Of a stretch of 12,116 bases of DNA, positions 1-7,220 are shown in pieces (the stretch's first letter is position 1; each line of letters begins with the position of its first letter). The notes beneath the pieces are model-generated. The model made no database searches and had not been told where the DNA came from. It saw only the letters and a list, made by a program, of their open reading frames with translations. The stretch is from JACOND01 sp051011135. GTDB taxonomy: Bacteria > Bdellovibrionota > Bdellovibrionia > Bdellovibrionales > UBA1609. A program made the position numbers and the translations under genes. Location of the stretch: positions 1-12,116 of the forward strand of contig JBPCUO010000031.1 of NCBI GenBank assembly GCA_051011135.1, written 5' to 3'.

Positions 1-744
1 TTTTTCCTTGTCTCTAAGGTGATTAAGAAGCTCTTTAACTTGTTGACTTGGATCTCCTGTAAAAATTTTTGGCTCTGCTTTCTGGGGTGGAAGCTCAAGT
101 TTTGTAAGTCTGAATTTTTCTTCTACATCTTTTATGTCTATAGTGTGGAAGGGCTTTTTCTTAGCTCGCATAATTCCGGGAAGAGAAGGATAGCGAGGTT
201 GATTTAATCCTTTATCTGCAGAAAGAACTAAAGGCGGTTTTGCTTTTAAAACGCCTTCCACGCCTCCGCCGCATTCTCTGACAACGTGAAAAGCACCCTC
301 TTTAAAATCAAGCGAGGTAAGAGTTGTTACAAAAGACCAATTCAAAAGCTGAGCCAACATTTGAGGAACAGCAAAATTATTTTGATCCGCCGCCATCTTT
401 CCTGCAAAAATAAGTGATAAATCTCCCAGATTTTGAATTGTTTCTTTTAGAGCTTGAGCAACAGCCAAAGGATCTTGTAAAGCAGCCTCGTATTTTAGGT
501 GATAAGCTTCATCAGCTCCAAGAGCTAGGGCATTTAAAAGCGATTCTTTAACGCGAGCAGGACCTAGGCTAAGCACAAAGACCTTGCCATTTAAAGAAGA
601 TTTCAGCTTTAAAGCTTCTTCCAAAGCAAACTCATCATAAGGAGAAAGAACCCATTTTAGTCCCGTTTCTTCCAGTTTTTCTTGAGAAACCCTAAGACCC
701 AGCCCCGTATCAGGAACTTGTTTAATCAACACAAGCAAGTTCAT
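1..744 (-). CDS. etfB: Electron transfer flavoprotein, beta subunit (3' end cut by window edge)
   Basis: This is the small subunit of the heterodimeric FAD/AMP-binding electron carrier that takes electrons from acyl-CoA and other flavin dehydrogenases and passes them to ETF-quinone oxidoreductase. The translation starts MNLLVLIKQVPDTG at the ATG whose complement is at 742-744 and stays open for 248 codons to the left edge. That is about the full family length, so only a few residues and the stop are missing. Family landmarks are SPYDEFALEEALKLK near residue 35, a LGPARVKESLLKALALGADEA stretch split across the first core strand and helix, the GKMAADQNNFAVPQ loop at the AMP/flavin-binding position, and LNQPRYPSLPGIMRAKKKP near residue 200, the EtfB signature. 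The loop differs from the more common GKQAIDGDTGQ. No Shine-Dalgarno sequence is visible upstream. The partner etfA would be expected just off the left edge. It is transcribed divergently from the sdh operon. Confidence 0.93.
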   Translation of the reverse strand, partial: MNLLVLIKQVPDTGLGLRVSQEKLEETGLKWVLSPYDEFALEEALKLKSSLNGKVFVLSLGPARVKESLLNALALGADEAYHLKYEAALQDPLAVAQALKETIQNLGDLSLIFAGKMAADQNNFAVPQMLAQLLNWSFVTTLTSLDFKEGAFHVVRECGGGVEGVLKAKPPLVLSADKGLNQPRYPSLPGIMRAKKKPFHTIDIKDVEEKFRLTKLELPPQKAEPKIFTGDPSQQVKELLNHLRDKEK

Positions 745-752
745 TTCTTTGT

Positions 753-758
753 TTTATA
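753..758 (-). promoter_or_regulatory. Possible -10 element of etfB
   Basis: Read on the minus strand this is TATAAA, a 5 of 6 match to the sigma-70 -10 consensus, ending 8 bases before the etfB ATG. No convincing -35 box lies 16-18 bases upstream, although a T-rich run does. If real, transcription would start within a base or two of the start codon, which fits the lack of a Shine-Dalgarno sequence. AT-rich DNA produces such matches by chance, so this is weak. Confidence 0.22.
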
Positions 759-798
759 ATCTAGGAAAAAAATAAAAGATATAAATAATGCGCCAATG

Positions 799-827
799 AT
801 GAAATTTTCAGGTTTTTTAGTTATAGT
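799..827 (+). promoter_or_regulatory. Candidate sigma-70 promoter of sdhCAB
   Basis: ATGAAA at 799-804 (4 of 6 to TTGACA) and TATAGT at 822-827 (5 of 6 to TATAAT) are separated by 17 bases. The predicted start near 834 would give a leader of only about 8 bases, consisting of little more than the AAGGA before sdhC. It sits in the 97-base gap between the divergent etfB and sdhC genes, where promoters for both must lie unless they are read through from outside. It is called on consensus match only. Confidence 0.35.
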
Positions 828-834
828 TCTTTTT

Positions 835-839
835 AAGGA
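835..839 (+). promoter_or_regulatory. Shine-Dalgarno of sdhC, unusually close to the start
   Basis: AAGGA is followed after only 2 bases by the sdhC ATG, tighter than the usual 5-9 base spacing. The start is still preferred because the protein then begins right before FLQKTIGQKV, where family members begin, and no other in-frame start fits. Confidence 0.45.
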
Positions 840-841
840 TA

Positions 842-1504
842 ATGAAGGCGGCTCTTTTTTTACAAAAAACAATAGGTCAAAAAGTTGTTTTAGGTTTGAC
901 CGGTTTAGGTCTCTGTTTTTTTATTCTTATCCATATGCTAGGAAATCTTTTTATTCTTTCTGGATCTAGGGAATACAACTTATACGCTCAAAGACTTCAT
1001 GAAATAAAAATTATAGAGTTATTAGAACTGGGTCTTCTTTTCTTTTTTGTAAGCCATATTTTACTATCTGTTTTTGTGCAGATAAAAAACTACCTGGCGA
1101 AAGGCCGAACTTATTATAAAAAAGCTTCAGGTCACAAAAAAACATCTTTAGCAAACCGGCTTTTAATTCTTCAAGGCGGGGTTATCCTAGTTTTTTTAGT
1201 GATACATCTTTTAACTTTTAAATTTGGAACTTATTATGAGGTGGTTATAGACGGGAAGCCTATGCGAGACATTTATCGTTTGGTTGTTGAGTCTTTTCAA
1301 AGCCCGATTTTTTTAGGGGGCTATAGCGTCTCACTATTGGTTTTGGCGATTCATGTTATTCATGGGCTACCTGCAAGCATTAAATCCTTAGGATTTAATC
1401 ACCCTAACTATACTCCATGGGTGGAAAAATTTTCTTGGGTTTTTGGGGTAGGTGTAATGATTGGATTTTTAGTGCCTCTGGGTTACATTCATTGGTTTTT
1501 GTAA
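842..1504 (+). CDS. sdhC: Succinate dehydrogenase/fumarate reductase cytochrome b subunit
   Basis: This is the membrane anchor of respiratory complex II, which carries heme b and passes electrons from SdhB to the quinone. The 220-residue protein opens with FLQKTIGQKVVLGLTGLGL, the typical start of the single-anchor family. It shows five hydrophobic segments near residues 16-39, 57-80, 104-127, 155-178 and 196-216. Histidines H31, H72, H122 and H171 (or H174) lie in the first four helices at spacings like those of the four axial ligands in di-heme anchors, so a two-heme subunit is likely. There is no separate sdhD, as expected for this type. The gene is first of three in the operon, with sdhA starting 19 bases after its stop. 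Sequence alone cannot tell succinate dehydrogenase from fumarate reductase. Confidence 0.93.
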   Translation: MKAALFLQKTIGQKVVLGLTGLGLCFFILIHMLGNLFILSGSREYNLYAQRLHEIKIIELLELGLLFFFVSHILLSVFVQIKNYLAKGRTYYKKASGHKKTSLANRLLILQGGVILVFLVIHLLTFKFGTYYEVVIDGKPMRDIYRLVVESFQSPIFLGGYSVSLLVLAIHVIHGLPASIKSLGFNHPNYTPWVEKFSWVFGVGVMIGFLVPLGYIHWFL

Positions 1505-1512
1505 ACTGGGTT

Positions 1513-1518
1513 AAGGTG
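1513..1518 (+). promoter_or_regulatory. Shine-Dalgarno of sdhA supporting a GTG start
   Basis: AAGGTG lies in the sdhC-sdhA gap and is separated from the GTG at 1524-1526 by 5 bases. This spacing supports the GTG as the true start. The encoded MVQLDSKTPEG also matches the expected N-terminus of this SdhA type. Confidence 0.6.
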
Positions 1519-1523
1519 ATAAA

Positions 1524-3440
1524 GTGGTTCAATTAGATAGCAAAACTCCAGAAGGAATTTTAAAAGAGAAATGGGAAAATCGAAAATTTTCTTTTAAAAT
1601 TGTTAATCCCGCCAATAGAAAAAATTACAATATTATTGTTGTAGGTGCAGGCTTGGCAGGAGCTTCTGCTGCCGCGAGTTTGGGAGAGCTAGGTTATAAT
1701 GTAAAAAACTTTGTGATTCATGACAGCCCAAGACGAGCTCATTCTATTGCTGCTCAAGGGGGAATTAATAGTTCTAAAAATTATACCAACGATGGAGATT
1801 CTGTTGAAAGGTTGTTTTATGACACTATCAAGGGCGGAGATTTTCGATCTAGAGAATCTAGCGTTTATCGCCTCGCTCAACTTTCTGGAAATATTATTGA
1901 TCAGTGTGTTGCTCAAGGAGTTCCTTTTTCAAGAGAGTATGGTGGGCTGTTAGCAAATCGATCTTTTGGAGGGGCTCAAGTTTCTAGAACTTTTTATACC
2001 CGAGGACAAACAGGTCAGCAACTTCTTTTAGGTGCTTATGGTGCTCTTATGAGGCAGGTTCAACAAGGACGAGTGGAGCTTTATACCTATCACGAAATGT
2101 TGGACTTAGTTGTTAGCGAGGGGCGCGCTCAAGGAATTATAGTTAGAGACCTCCTCGCTGGCGAGATAAAAAGTTACCAAGCCGATGTTGTTTTAATGGC
2201 AACGGGAGGATATGGAAACGCTTTTTATTTATCAACAAATGCAATGAACTCTAATGCAACAGCAATTTGGCGATGTCATAAACAAGGAGCTTTTTTTGCA
2301 AACCCATGCTTTGTTCAAATTCATCCGACTTGCATTCCACAAAGTGGGGAGCATCAATCGAAGCTAACTTTAATGTCTGAATCTTTAAGAAATGACGGAA
2401 GAGTTTGGACTCCTCGTAAAAAACAAGACAGTAGAAAAGCCAAAGATATCCCAGAAGAAGAACGAGATTATTATTTAGAAAGAATTTATCCCTCTTTTGG
2501 AAACCTTGTTCCTAGAGATCTAGCTTCTCGACAAGCTAAGTTTCAAGTGGATAAAGGTTATGGCGTGGGCAAAACAGGCCAAGCAGTTTATCTAGATTTT
2601 AAAGATGCTTTAAAAGCGAAGGGGCAAAAAATTATTTCTGAAAAGTACGGAAATCTCTTTAGCATGTATGAAAGAATCACAGGAGAAGATCCTTATAAAA
2701 CTCCTATGAGAATTTATCCAGCCGTTCATTATACGATGGGAGGTCTTTGGGTTGATTATGAACTTCAAAGCAACTTAAAAGGCTTGTTTGTTCTGGGAGA
2801 AGCTAACTTTTCAGATCACGGATCCAATCGCCTAGGAGCTTCTGCCTTAATGCAAGGCCTGGCAGATGGTTATTTTATTATTCCTTATAGTGTAGGTAAT
2901 TATCTGGCAGAGCTTGGAGCTAATCGAGGATTTAAAGAAGAGGATTTTAAGGGGGCTTTAGATAAACAAAAACAACACCTAGAAAGCTTGCTAAGCCTTA
3001 AAGGATCCAAAACAGTCGATCACATTCATCGAAAACTGGGTCGTTTATTATGGGATCATGTCGGTATGATTCGCTCTAAAGAAGCTTTAGTAAAAGTTCA
3101 AAAACAAATCATGGATTTAAAAGAAGAGTTTTGGAAAGAAGCTCATGTCCCAGGATCAGGAGATGGAAAAAATCAAGAGCTTGAAAAAGCAGGAAGAGTT
3201 GCTGACTTTTTAGAGCTGGCATCTTTAATGGCTAAAGATGCTTTAGGAAGAGAAGAATCTTGTGGTTGTCATTTTAGACAAGAGTTTCAAACGGAAGATC
3301 ACGAAGCTCGAAGAAATGATAAGGACTTTTCGCATGTTTCTGCATGGGAATGGACGGGTTCTAAAAATTCTTCTTGGAAAGAGCATAAAGAAAAATTAGA
3401 ATTTAAGCATCTTGAACCCAGCCAAAGAAACTACAAGTAA
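1524..3440 (+). CDS. sdhA: Succinate dehydrogenase/fumarate reductase flavoprotein subunit
   Basis: This is the catalytic subunit of complex II, which interconverts succinate and fumarate with covalently bound FAD on the membrane-associated dehydrogenase head. It is 638 residues long, the length of the Bacteroidota/delta-type proteins, and starts at GTG. The Rossmann FAD motif GAGLAG is at 41-46. RRAHSIAAQGGIN places the FAD-linked histidine at H73. Active-site elements follow in order: HPT at 267-269, VPRDLASR around the catalytic arginine R331, HYTMGG at 402-407 and GSNRLGAS at 433-440. The C-terminal region keeps the CGCHFRQEFQ segment typical of this class. The gene sits between sdhC and sdhB, and its stop overlaps the sdhB ribosome-binding site. 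All key residues are present, so it should be functional. Confidence 0.96.
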   Translation: MVQLDSKTPEGILKEKWENRKFSFKIVNPANRKNYNIIVVGAGLAGASAAASLGELGYNVKNFVIHDSPRRAHSIAAQGGINSSKNYTNDGDSVERLFYDTIKGGDFRSRESSVYRLAQLSGNIIDQCVAQGVPFSREYGGLLANRSFGGAQVSRTFYTRGQTGQQLLLGAYGALMRQVQQGRVELYTYHEMLDLVVSEGRAQGIIVRDLLAGEIKSYQADVVLMATGGYGNAFYLSTNAMNSNATAIWRCHKQGAFFANPCFVQIHPTCIPQSGEHQSKLTLMSESLRNDGRVWTPRKKQDSRKAKDIPEEERDYYLERIYPSFGNLVPRDLASRQAKFQVDKGYGVGKTGQAVYLDFKDALKAKGQKIISEKYGNLFSMYERITGEDPYKTPMRIYPAVHYTMGGLWVDYELQSNLKGLFVLGEANFSDHGSNRLGASALMQGLADGYFIIPYSVGNYLAELGANRGFKEEDFKGALDKQKQHLESLLSLKGSKTVDHIHRKLGRLLWDHVGMIRSKEALVKVQKQIMDLKEEFWKEAHVPGSGDGKNQELEKAGRVADFLELASLMAKDALGREESCGCHFRQEFQTEDHEARRNDKDFSHVSAWEWTGSKNSSWKEHKEKLEFKHLEPSQRNYK

Positions 3441-3442
3441 GG
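3439..3442 (+). promoter_or_regulatory. Shine-Dalgarno that sets the sdhB start
   Basis: AAGG overlaps the sdhA stop codon and is 5 bases from the ATG at 3448. It favours this ATG over an in-frame TTG at 3412 inside sdhA, which has no ribosome-binding site and would add 12 residues absent from the family. Confidence 0.55.
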
Positions 3443-3447
3443 CCACA

Positions 3448-4197
3448 ATGAATTTTACTTTAAAAATATGGAGACAAAAAAGACGAGAAGAACGAGGCTC
3501 CTTTGAAACCATTTCTGTTAAAGACATCTCTCCTGACACTTCTTTTTTAGAAATGTTAGATGTCGTCAACGAACAATTAGTCACTTCTAGAAAAGAGGCA
3601 ATTGCTTTTGAGCATGACTGTCGAGAGGGGATTTGCGGAGCTTGTAGCTTGGTTATTAATGGAGAAGCTCATGGTCCTCAAAAAGCAGTGACAACTTGTC
3701 AGCTTTATATGCGGCAATTTAAAGATGGTGCCACTTTATTTGTGGAACCTTTTCGAGCGAAAGCTTTTCCTGTGATTAAAGATTTAATTGTGGATCGTTC
3801 TGCTTTTGATCGTATTCAAAAAAGCGGAGGCTATGTTTCTGTTAATACAGGAAGCGCACCTTCAGCAAATACAATGCTTATTCCTAAAGAAGATGCCGAT
3901 GAAGCCTTTGCTTCAGCAACTTGTATTGGCTGTGGAGCCTGTGTAGCGAGTTGTAAAAACGCATCCGCCAACTTGTTTGTAAGTGCAAGAATTTCTCAAT
4001 TCTCGAAACTACCTCAGGGACAAGTTGAAACAAAAAAACGAGTTTTAAACATGGTAGCCCAAATGGATAAAGAAGGTTTTGGAGCTTGTTCTCATACAGG
4101 AGCTTGCTTTGCAGCTTGCCCTAAAGAAATCAGCTTAGAAAACATAGCAAAAATGAACCTCCTTTGGAGAAAATCTACAATAAGACAGAAAAAATAA
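3448..4197 (+). CDS. sdhB: Succinate dehydrogenase/fumarate reductase iron-sulfur subunit
   Basis: This is the electron-wire subunit of complex II, linking FAD in SdhA to the heme and quinone site in SdhC through three iron-sulfur clusters. Starting at 3448 it has 249 residues and begins MNFTLKIWRQK, as expected for the family. The N-terminal ferredoxin domain holds the [2Fe-2S] ligands C58, C63, C66 and C84. The C-terminal domain has CIGCGACVASC (C159, C162, C165, C169) and CSHTGACFAAC (C214, C220, C224), which supply the other two clusters. DISPDTSFLEMLDVVNEQL is characteristic of the non-classical type found with five-helix SdhC anchors. It is the last gene of the sdh operon; no clear terminator follows, so read-through into rpsF 55 bases on is possible. 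Confidence 0.95.
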   Translation: MNFTLKIWRQKRREERGSFETISVKDISPDTSFLEMLDVVNEQLVTSRKEAIAFEHDCREGICGACSLVINGEAHGPQKAVTTCQLYMRQFKDGATLFVEPFRAKAFPVIKDLIVDRSAFDRIQKSGGYVSVNTGSAPSANTMLIPKEDADEAFASATCIGCGACVASCKNASANLFVSARISQFSKLPQGQVETKKRVLNMVAQMDKEGFGACSHTGACFAACPKEISLENIAKMNLLWRKSTIRQKK

Positions 4198-4252
4198 GGA
4201 TTTTTTAGGTTTTTCTTGCCGCTTTTTCTCTCTCTATGTTAGTTACAACTCT

Positions 4253-4675
4253 ATGAACAAAGATCAAGACCTAAGATTTTACGAGGAAGTATTAGTGCTT
4301 CACCCTGATTCCACAGAAAAAGAACAAAAAGCAGTCTATGTTTCTAGCTCGGAAGTCATTAAAGAACACGAAGGAAAAGTTTATAAGGTAGATACTTGGG
4401 GATCGCGCCCTATTGCAAATGTTGGATCTAAAAAAATTTCTCGTGGGATTTATTTTCACATGGTTTTTTCGGCAACCGGTCAAGCGATTAAAGAACTTAA
4501 GAGACGGCTTCTTATTAACAATAGAGTGGTTTACTTTCATTATGAAAGGCTACCAAAAAAAGAAACACCAGAAAATCACATAGAAAAGTTTAAAAAAACC
4601 CTGGAAGAAACAGCTTTAATAGAAAAAGAAAAACAAGAGAGAATGCAGAAAAAACAAATGGGATCCCATAAGTGA
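4253..4675 (+). CDS. rpsF: 30S ribosomal protein S6
   Basis: This small-subunit ribosomal protein normally pairs with S18 on the platform of the 30S subunit. The 140-residue product follows the S6 pattern: RFYEEVLVLHPDSTEKE at residues 8-24, GKVYKVDTWGSRPIANVGSK in the middle with the conserved WG and R, GIYFHMVFSATGQAIKELKRRL, and NNRVVYFHYERL at the end of the ferredoxin-like fold. A charged lysine/glutamate-rich tail follows from about residue 104. Conservation is weaker than average, but the order of motifs and the neighbour rplI make the call secure. No Shine-Dalgarno sequence lies before the ATG; the upstream bases are mostly pyrimidines. Its stop overlaps the rplI GTG start, and the usual rpsR is not between them. 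Confidence 0.88.
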   Translation: MNKDQDLRFYEEVLVLHPDSTEKEQKAVYVSSSEVIKEHEGKVYKVDTWGSRPIANVGSKKISRGIYFHMVFSATGQAIKELKRRLLINNRVVYFHYERLPKKETPENHIEKFKKTLEETALIEKEKQERMQKKQMGSHK

Positions 4676-5277
4676 AACTGATCTTACAAAAAGATGTTAA
4701 AAATCTTGGAAAAGCAGGGGATCAGGTTCGAGTAAAAAATGGTTTTGCAAGAAATTATCTTCTTCCTAATAACCTTGCTTTGGTTTTAAATAAAAACCGT
4801 CTCAAAGAATGGAAACATAGAAAATCTTTAATTGAAGCTAAAAAAAAGCATGCTGTTAAAGAGAGAAAATCTTTATTAGATAAAATATCTGCAGTTGAAA
4901 TTGTGTTTGAAAAAGAAAGCCGTAATAAACTGGATCTTTTTGGTTCTGTTACTGCTCCTGAAATTTCAAATGTTTTAGAAAAAAAACACCACTTATCAGT
5001 AGATAAGAGAGATATCAAAACAGAAGCTTTAAAACAAGTTGGGGAATTTCAAATTCCTATCTCTTTAGATTCTGAAAACACAGCCTCACTAAAAGTTATT
5101 ATAAAAGCAAAAACTTCTGAAAAAGAAGAAAAAAAATCCCGCGGTTTTTTTGCAAAAACTTTCTTTCAAAAACAACCGGCAGCTTCTGAAACAGAAGCTC
5201 CTGAAAATACAGAAAATTCAGAAGATAAACCCTCAGAATCAAAAGAAGAAGCTGCTTCTAAAAAAGAAGATCAGTAA
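4672..5277 (+). CDS. rplI: 50S ribosomal protein L9 with a long charged C-terminal tail
   Basis: This large-subunit protein binds 23S rRNA near the L1 stalk and helps keep the reading frame. Residues 1-147 are a full L9: MKLILQKDVKNLGKAGDQV, the rRNA-binding NGFARNYLLP, a long connecting helix rich in lysine, and the C-terminal domain with KLDLFGSVTAPEIS. Bacterial L9 usually ends near residue 150; here about 54 extra residues follow, first basic and phenylalanine-containing (SRGFFAKTFFQK), then rich in Glu, Ser, Lys, Pro and Asn, probably disordered. The start is GTG, overlapping the rpsF stop as GTGA with no good Shine-Dalgarno, so translation is probably coupled to rpsF. The last 7 bases overlap the tail of convergent dnaB. 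Confidence 0.93.
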   Translation: MKLILQKDVKNLGKAGDQVRVKNGFARNYLLPNNLALVLNKNRLKEWKHRKSLIEAKKKHAVKERKSLLDKISAVEIVFEKESRNKLDLFGSVTAPEISNVLEKKHHLSVDKRDIKTEALKQVGEFQIPISLDSENTASLKVIIKAKTSEKEEKKSRGFFAKTFFQKQPAASETEAPENTENSEDKPSESKEEAASKKEDQ

Positions 5278-6632
5278 GGTCTTGGATCTGTTGGCAACGG
5301 AATGTTTTGGTTGGAAGCTTCGATATAATCTTCAAAAGTACTATATTCAGGAAGCCATTTAAGACTGACAGTTCCTGTTGGGCCATTTCTTTGTTTGTTA
5401 ATAATTAATTCCGCAACATGAGAAGGATTATCTTCGTCTGTATAATAGTCTTCCCTATAGAGCATCATAATAACATCAGCATCTTGTTCAATAGATCCTG
5501 ATTCTCTTAAGTCCGATAAAATAGGTCGTTTTGTAGATCGTAATTCCACTCCTCGGTTTAACTGAGCAACAGCTATAATTGGTATTTGCAATTCTTTAGC
5601 AAGGGATTTTAAGAGTTTAGAAATTTCCGAAACTTCTCTTTCTCGACTTTCCTTTTTATCAGGAAGATGCATAAATTGGAGATAATCAATAATAATAAGA
5701 TCCAAACCTTGTTGAGATTTTAATCGTCTCGCTTTTGTTCTAACTTCATAAGGAGAAAGAGGTGAGGAATCATCGATAAATAATTTAGATTCACTAAGTC
5801 TGGCAGCAGCAGAAATGATTTCACTCCAATGATGATCGCTAACTTGTCCATTCATTAACTGAGATAAATTAACTTTTGCTAAAGAGGATAGAAGCCTCAT
5901 TAAAACTTGTTCTCGAGACATTTCTAAAGAGAAAAAAGCAACTGTTTTTCCAGCAAGAGCATTATGAAGAGCAAAGTTTAAACCTAAAGATGTTTTTCCC
6001 ATAGAAGGTCGTGCAGCAAGAATTAAAAGTTCAGAAGGCTGAAACCCTGAAGTCAGGCTATCTAAAGCTTGAAAAGAGCTCGATAAACCTGTTACGGAAA
6101 TTTTCTTTTTATAAAGGTCTTCCAGTTTTTTTAAACCACTTTCTATAAGGTTATTCATAGGAATTAGTTCTTGTTGGTTTCTTTCTTCTCCAATTTTAAA
6201 AACTTCAGATTCTAAAAAATCCATAAAATGTTCTATTTTTGAATAATCTTCGCGGTAAGATTTATCAATAAACTCTTCTGATTTACGAATGATTTGTCTT
6301 AAGAGAGCTTTTTCTCGAATAATTTCTGTATAAGCTTTTATATTTGCAGTAGAAGTTACCTTTTCCGCCAACTCACTTAAATAAGCAATTCCTCCAATTT
6401 GATCCAAAGAAGCGGCTTGCTTTAAAGAGTTTCCGACGGTCACGAGATCAGAAACCTGACCTTTTTGGTAGAGATTTTTAATTTGAGAAAAAATAGTTCT
6501 ATGAGCTGGTTGAAAAAAATCATCTTCTTGAAGATGGGTGATAACATGATCCCAAGCTTCTTCTCCTTCTAATAATAAAATTCCAAGAAGAGTTTGTTCC
6601 GCTTCTATGTTTGAAGGAAGAGATTTTCTCAT
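5271..6632 (-). CDS. dnaB: Replicative DNA helicase DnaB
   Basis: This hexameric 5'-3' helicase unwinds DNA at the replication fork and recruits primase. The 453-residue length is normal and no intein is present. The N-terminal helical domain covers about 1-100 (LPSNIEAEQTLLGILL). The RecA-like domain has Walker A ARPSMGKT at 207-214, Walker B LDLIIIDYLQ at 310-319, AQLNRGVE with R360, and SDLRESGSIEQDAD at 373-386 as in the family. AGAGG-type bases at 6643-6648 lie 10 bases before the ATG, inside the end of the upstream gene. The gene is 6 bases downstream of the tandem-Fis gene, almost certainly in one transcript, and its 3' end overlaps rplI by 7 bases tail to tail. In many bacteria dnaB follows rplI on the same strand, so it is inverted here. 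Confidence 0.96.
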   Translation of the reverse strand: MRKSLPSNIEAEQTLLGILLLEGEEAWDHVITHLQEDDFFQPAHRTIFSQIKNLYQKGQVSDLVTVGNSLKQAASLDQIGGIAYLSELAEKVTSTANIKAYTEIIREKALLRQIIRKSEEFIDKSYREDYSKIEHFMDFLESEVFKIGEERNQQELIPMNNLIESGLKKLEDLYKKKISVTGLSSSFQALDSLTSGFQPSELLILAARPSMGKTSLGLNFALHNALAGKTVAFFSLEMSREQVLMRLLSSLAKVNLSQLMNGQVSDHHWSEIISAAARLSESKLFIDDSSPLSPYEVRTKARRLKSQQGLDLIIIDYLQFMHLPDKKESREREVSEISKLLKSLAKELQIPIIAVAQLNRGVELRSTKRPILSDLRESGSIEQDADVIMMLYREDYYTDEDNPSHVAELIINKQRNGPTGTVSLKWLPEYSTFEDYIEASNQNIPLPTDPRPY

Positions 6633-6638
6633 ACTGCT

Positions 6639-7214
6639 TTAACCTCTTAAATGATGATTATTAAAGTCCAATCGTTTTTTTAGTGTATTCCTACTTATTT
6701 TAAGGAAAAGAGCGGTTCGTAAATGATTATCTTTAAAAAAAGCGAGTGAGATTTTAATAATTTTTTGTTCAACAGGGCGACATATTGTTTTTAAGGGATT
6801 TGAGTCGTAAAAAGTAGGTTTCAAGAGACTAATTTTTAAACGACTAATTTCTAGTAGATCTAAACCAGTGATATTGTTGACATAAAGATCTTGTTTTAAA
6901 AAAGAAGAAATGAAATTTTTTTCAAGTAAGGATTTGATATTAATTTTATGAAGATCAATTTTCTTTTTTAAAGTATTTCTATTAATTTCTAAACATTGAG
7001 CCACACGGGATTGATTGCCACGAAAAAGGTCTAAACAAGATTCAATAACGGCTTGTTCAACAGGTAGGTAAAATTGACTAAAAATATCTTTAATCGGAAG
7101 CTGGTTTTTCAGGTAATAATCTAGTTTTTTTCCAACAACCTGGTCTAGAGGAAAATCTCTAATAGGAACGATAAAAAGAGCATCCGTTAAAGGAGATATT
7201 GATTGGGGCATCAT
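6639..7214 (-). CDS. Tandem Fis-domain DNA-binding protein (two Fis units in one chain)
   Basis: The 191-residue protein contains two copies of a Fis-type domain, offset by 96 residues. Copy 1 (about 22-90) aligns along almost the whole of E. coli Fis: a first helix PLDQVVGKKLDYYL, then PVEQAVIESCLDLFRGNQ and the helix-turn-helix with NRNTLKKK (78-85). Copy 2 (about 117-184) has the same plan with PVEQKIIKISLAFFKDN and SRNTLKKR (174-181). Fis normally works as a homodimer of about 98 residues, so this may act as a covalent dimer. Copy 1 keeps the DNA-contact positions Asn78, Arg79, Thr81, Lys83 and Lys84; copy 2 keeps Arg175, Thr177, Lys179 and Lys180 but has Ser174 and Leu165 where Fis has Asn and Thr. 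No Shine-Dalgarno is visible; the protein starts MM, so either ATG could be used. It lies directly upstream of dnaB and divergent from ftsK. Its targets are unknown. Confidence 0.85.
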   Translation of the reverse strand: MMPQSISPLTDALFIVPIRDFPLDQVVGKKLDYYLKNQLPIKDIFSQFYLPVEQAVIESCLDLFRGNQSRVAQCLEINRNTLKKKIDLHKINIKSLLEKNFISSFLKQDLYVNNITGLDLLEISRLKISLLKPTFYDSNPLKTICRPVEQKIIKISLAFFKDNHLRTALFLKISRNTLKKRLDFNNHHLRG

Positions 7215-7220
7215 GAGTTT

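Noticed and set aside
3412..3447. In-frame upstream TTG that would extend SdhB by 12 residues
   Set aside because: The TTG lies inside sdhA with no ribosome-binding site, while the ATG at 3448 has AAGG at 5 bases and gives the family-typical MNFTLKIWRQ start.
4189..4206. AAAAAAT/ATTTTTT stem with AAGG loop at the end of sdhB
   Set aside because: The stem is A/T only and includes the sdhB stop codon, so it is too unstable for a credible intrinsic terminator.
4236..4256. Tiny ORF (ATG TTA GTT ACA ACT CTA TGA) ending across the rpsF start
   Set aside because: It is six codons long, lacks a ribosome-binding site, and such overlaps arise easily by chance; there is no sign of an attenuator around it.
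4658..4669. Perfect 12-base palindrome ATGGGATCCCAT just before the rplI start
   Set aside because: It codes for the end of S6 and is short enough to occur by chance; no second copy or known binding-site match was seen.
5150..5362. Open frame across the rplI tail and antisense dnaB end
   Set aside because: It is a shifted reading of lysine/glutamate-rich rplI codons and antisense to dnaB, with no start signal or recognisable protein.
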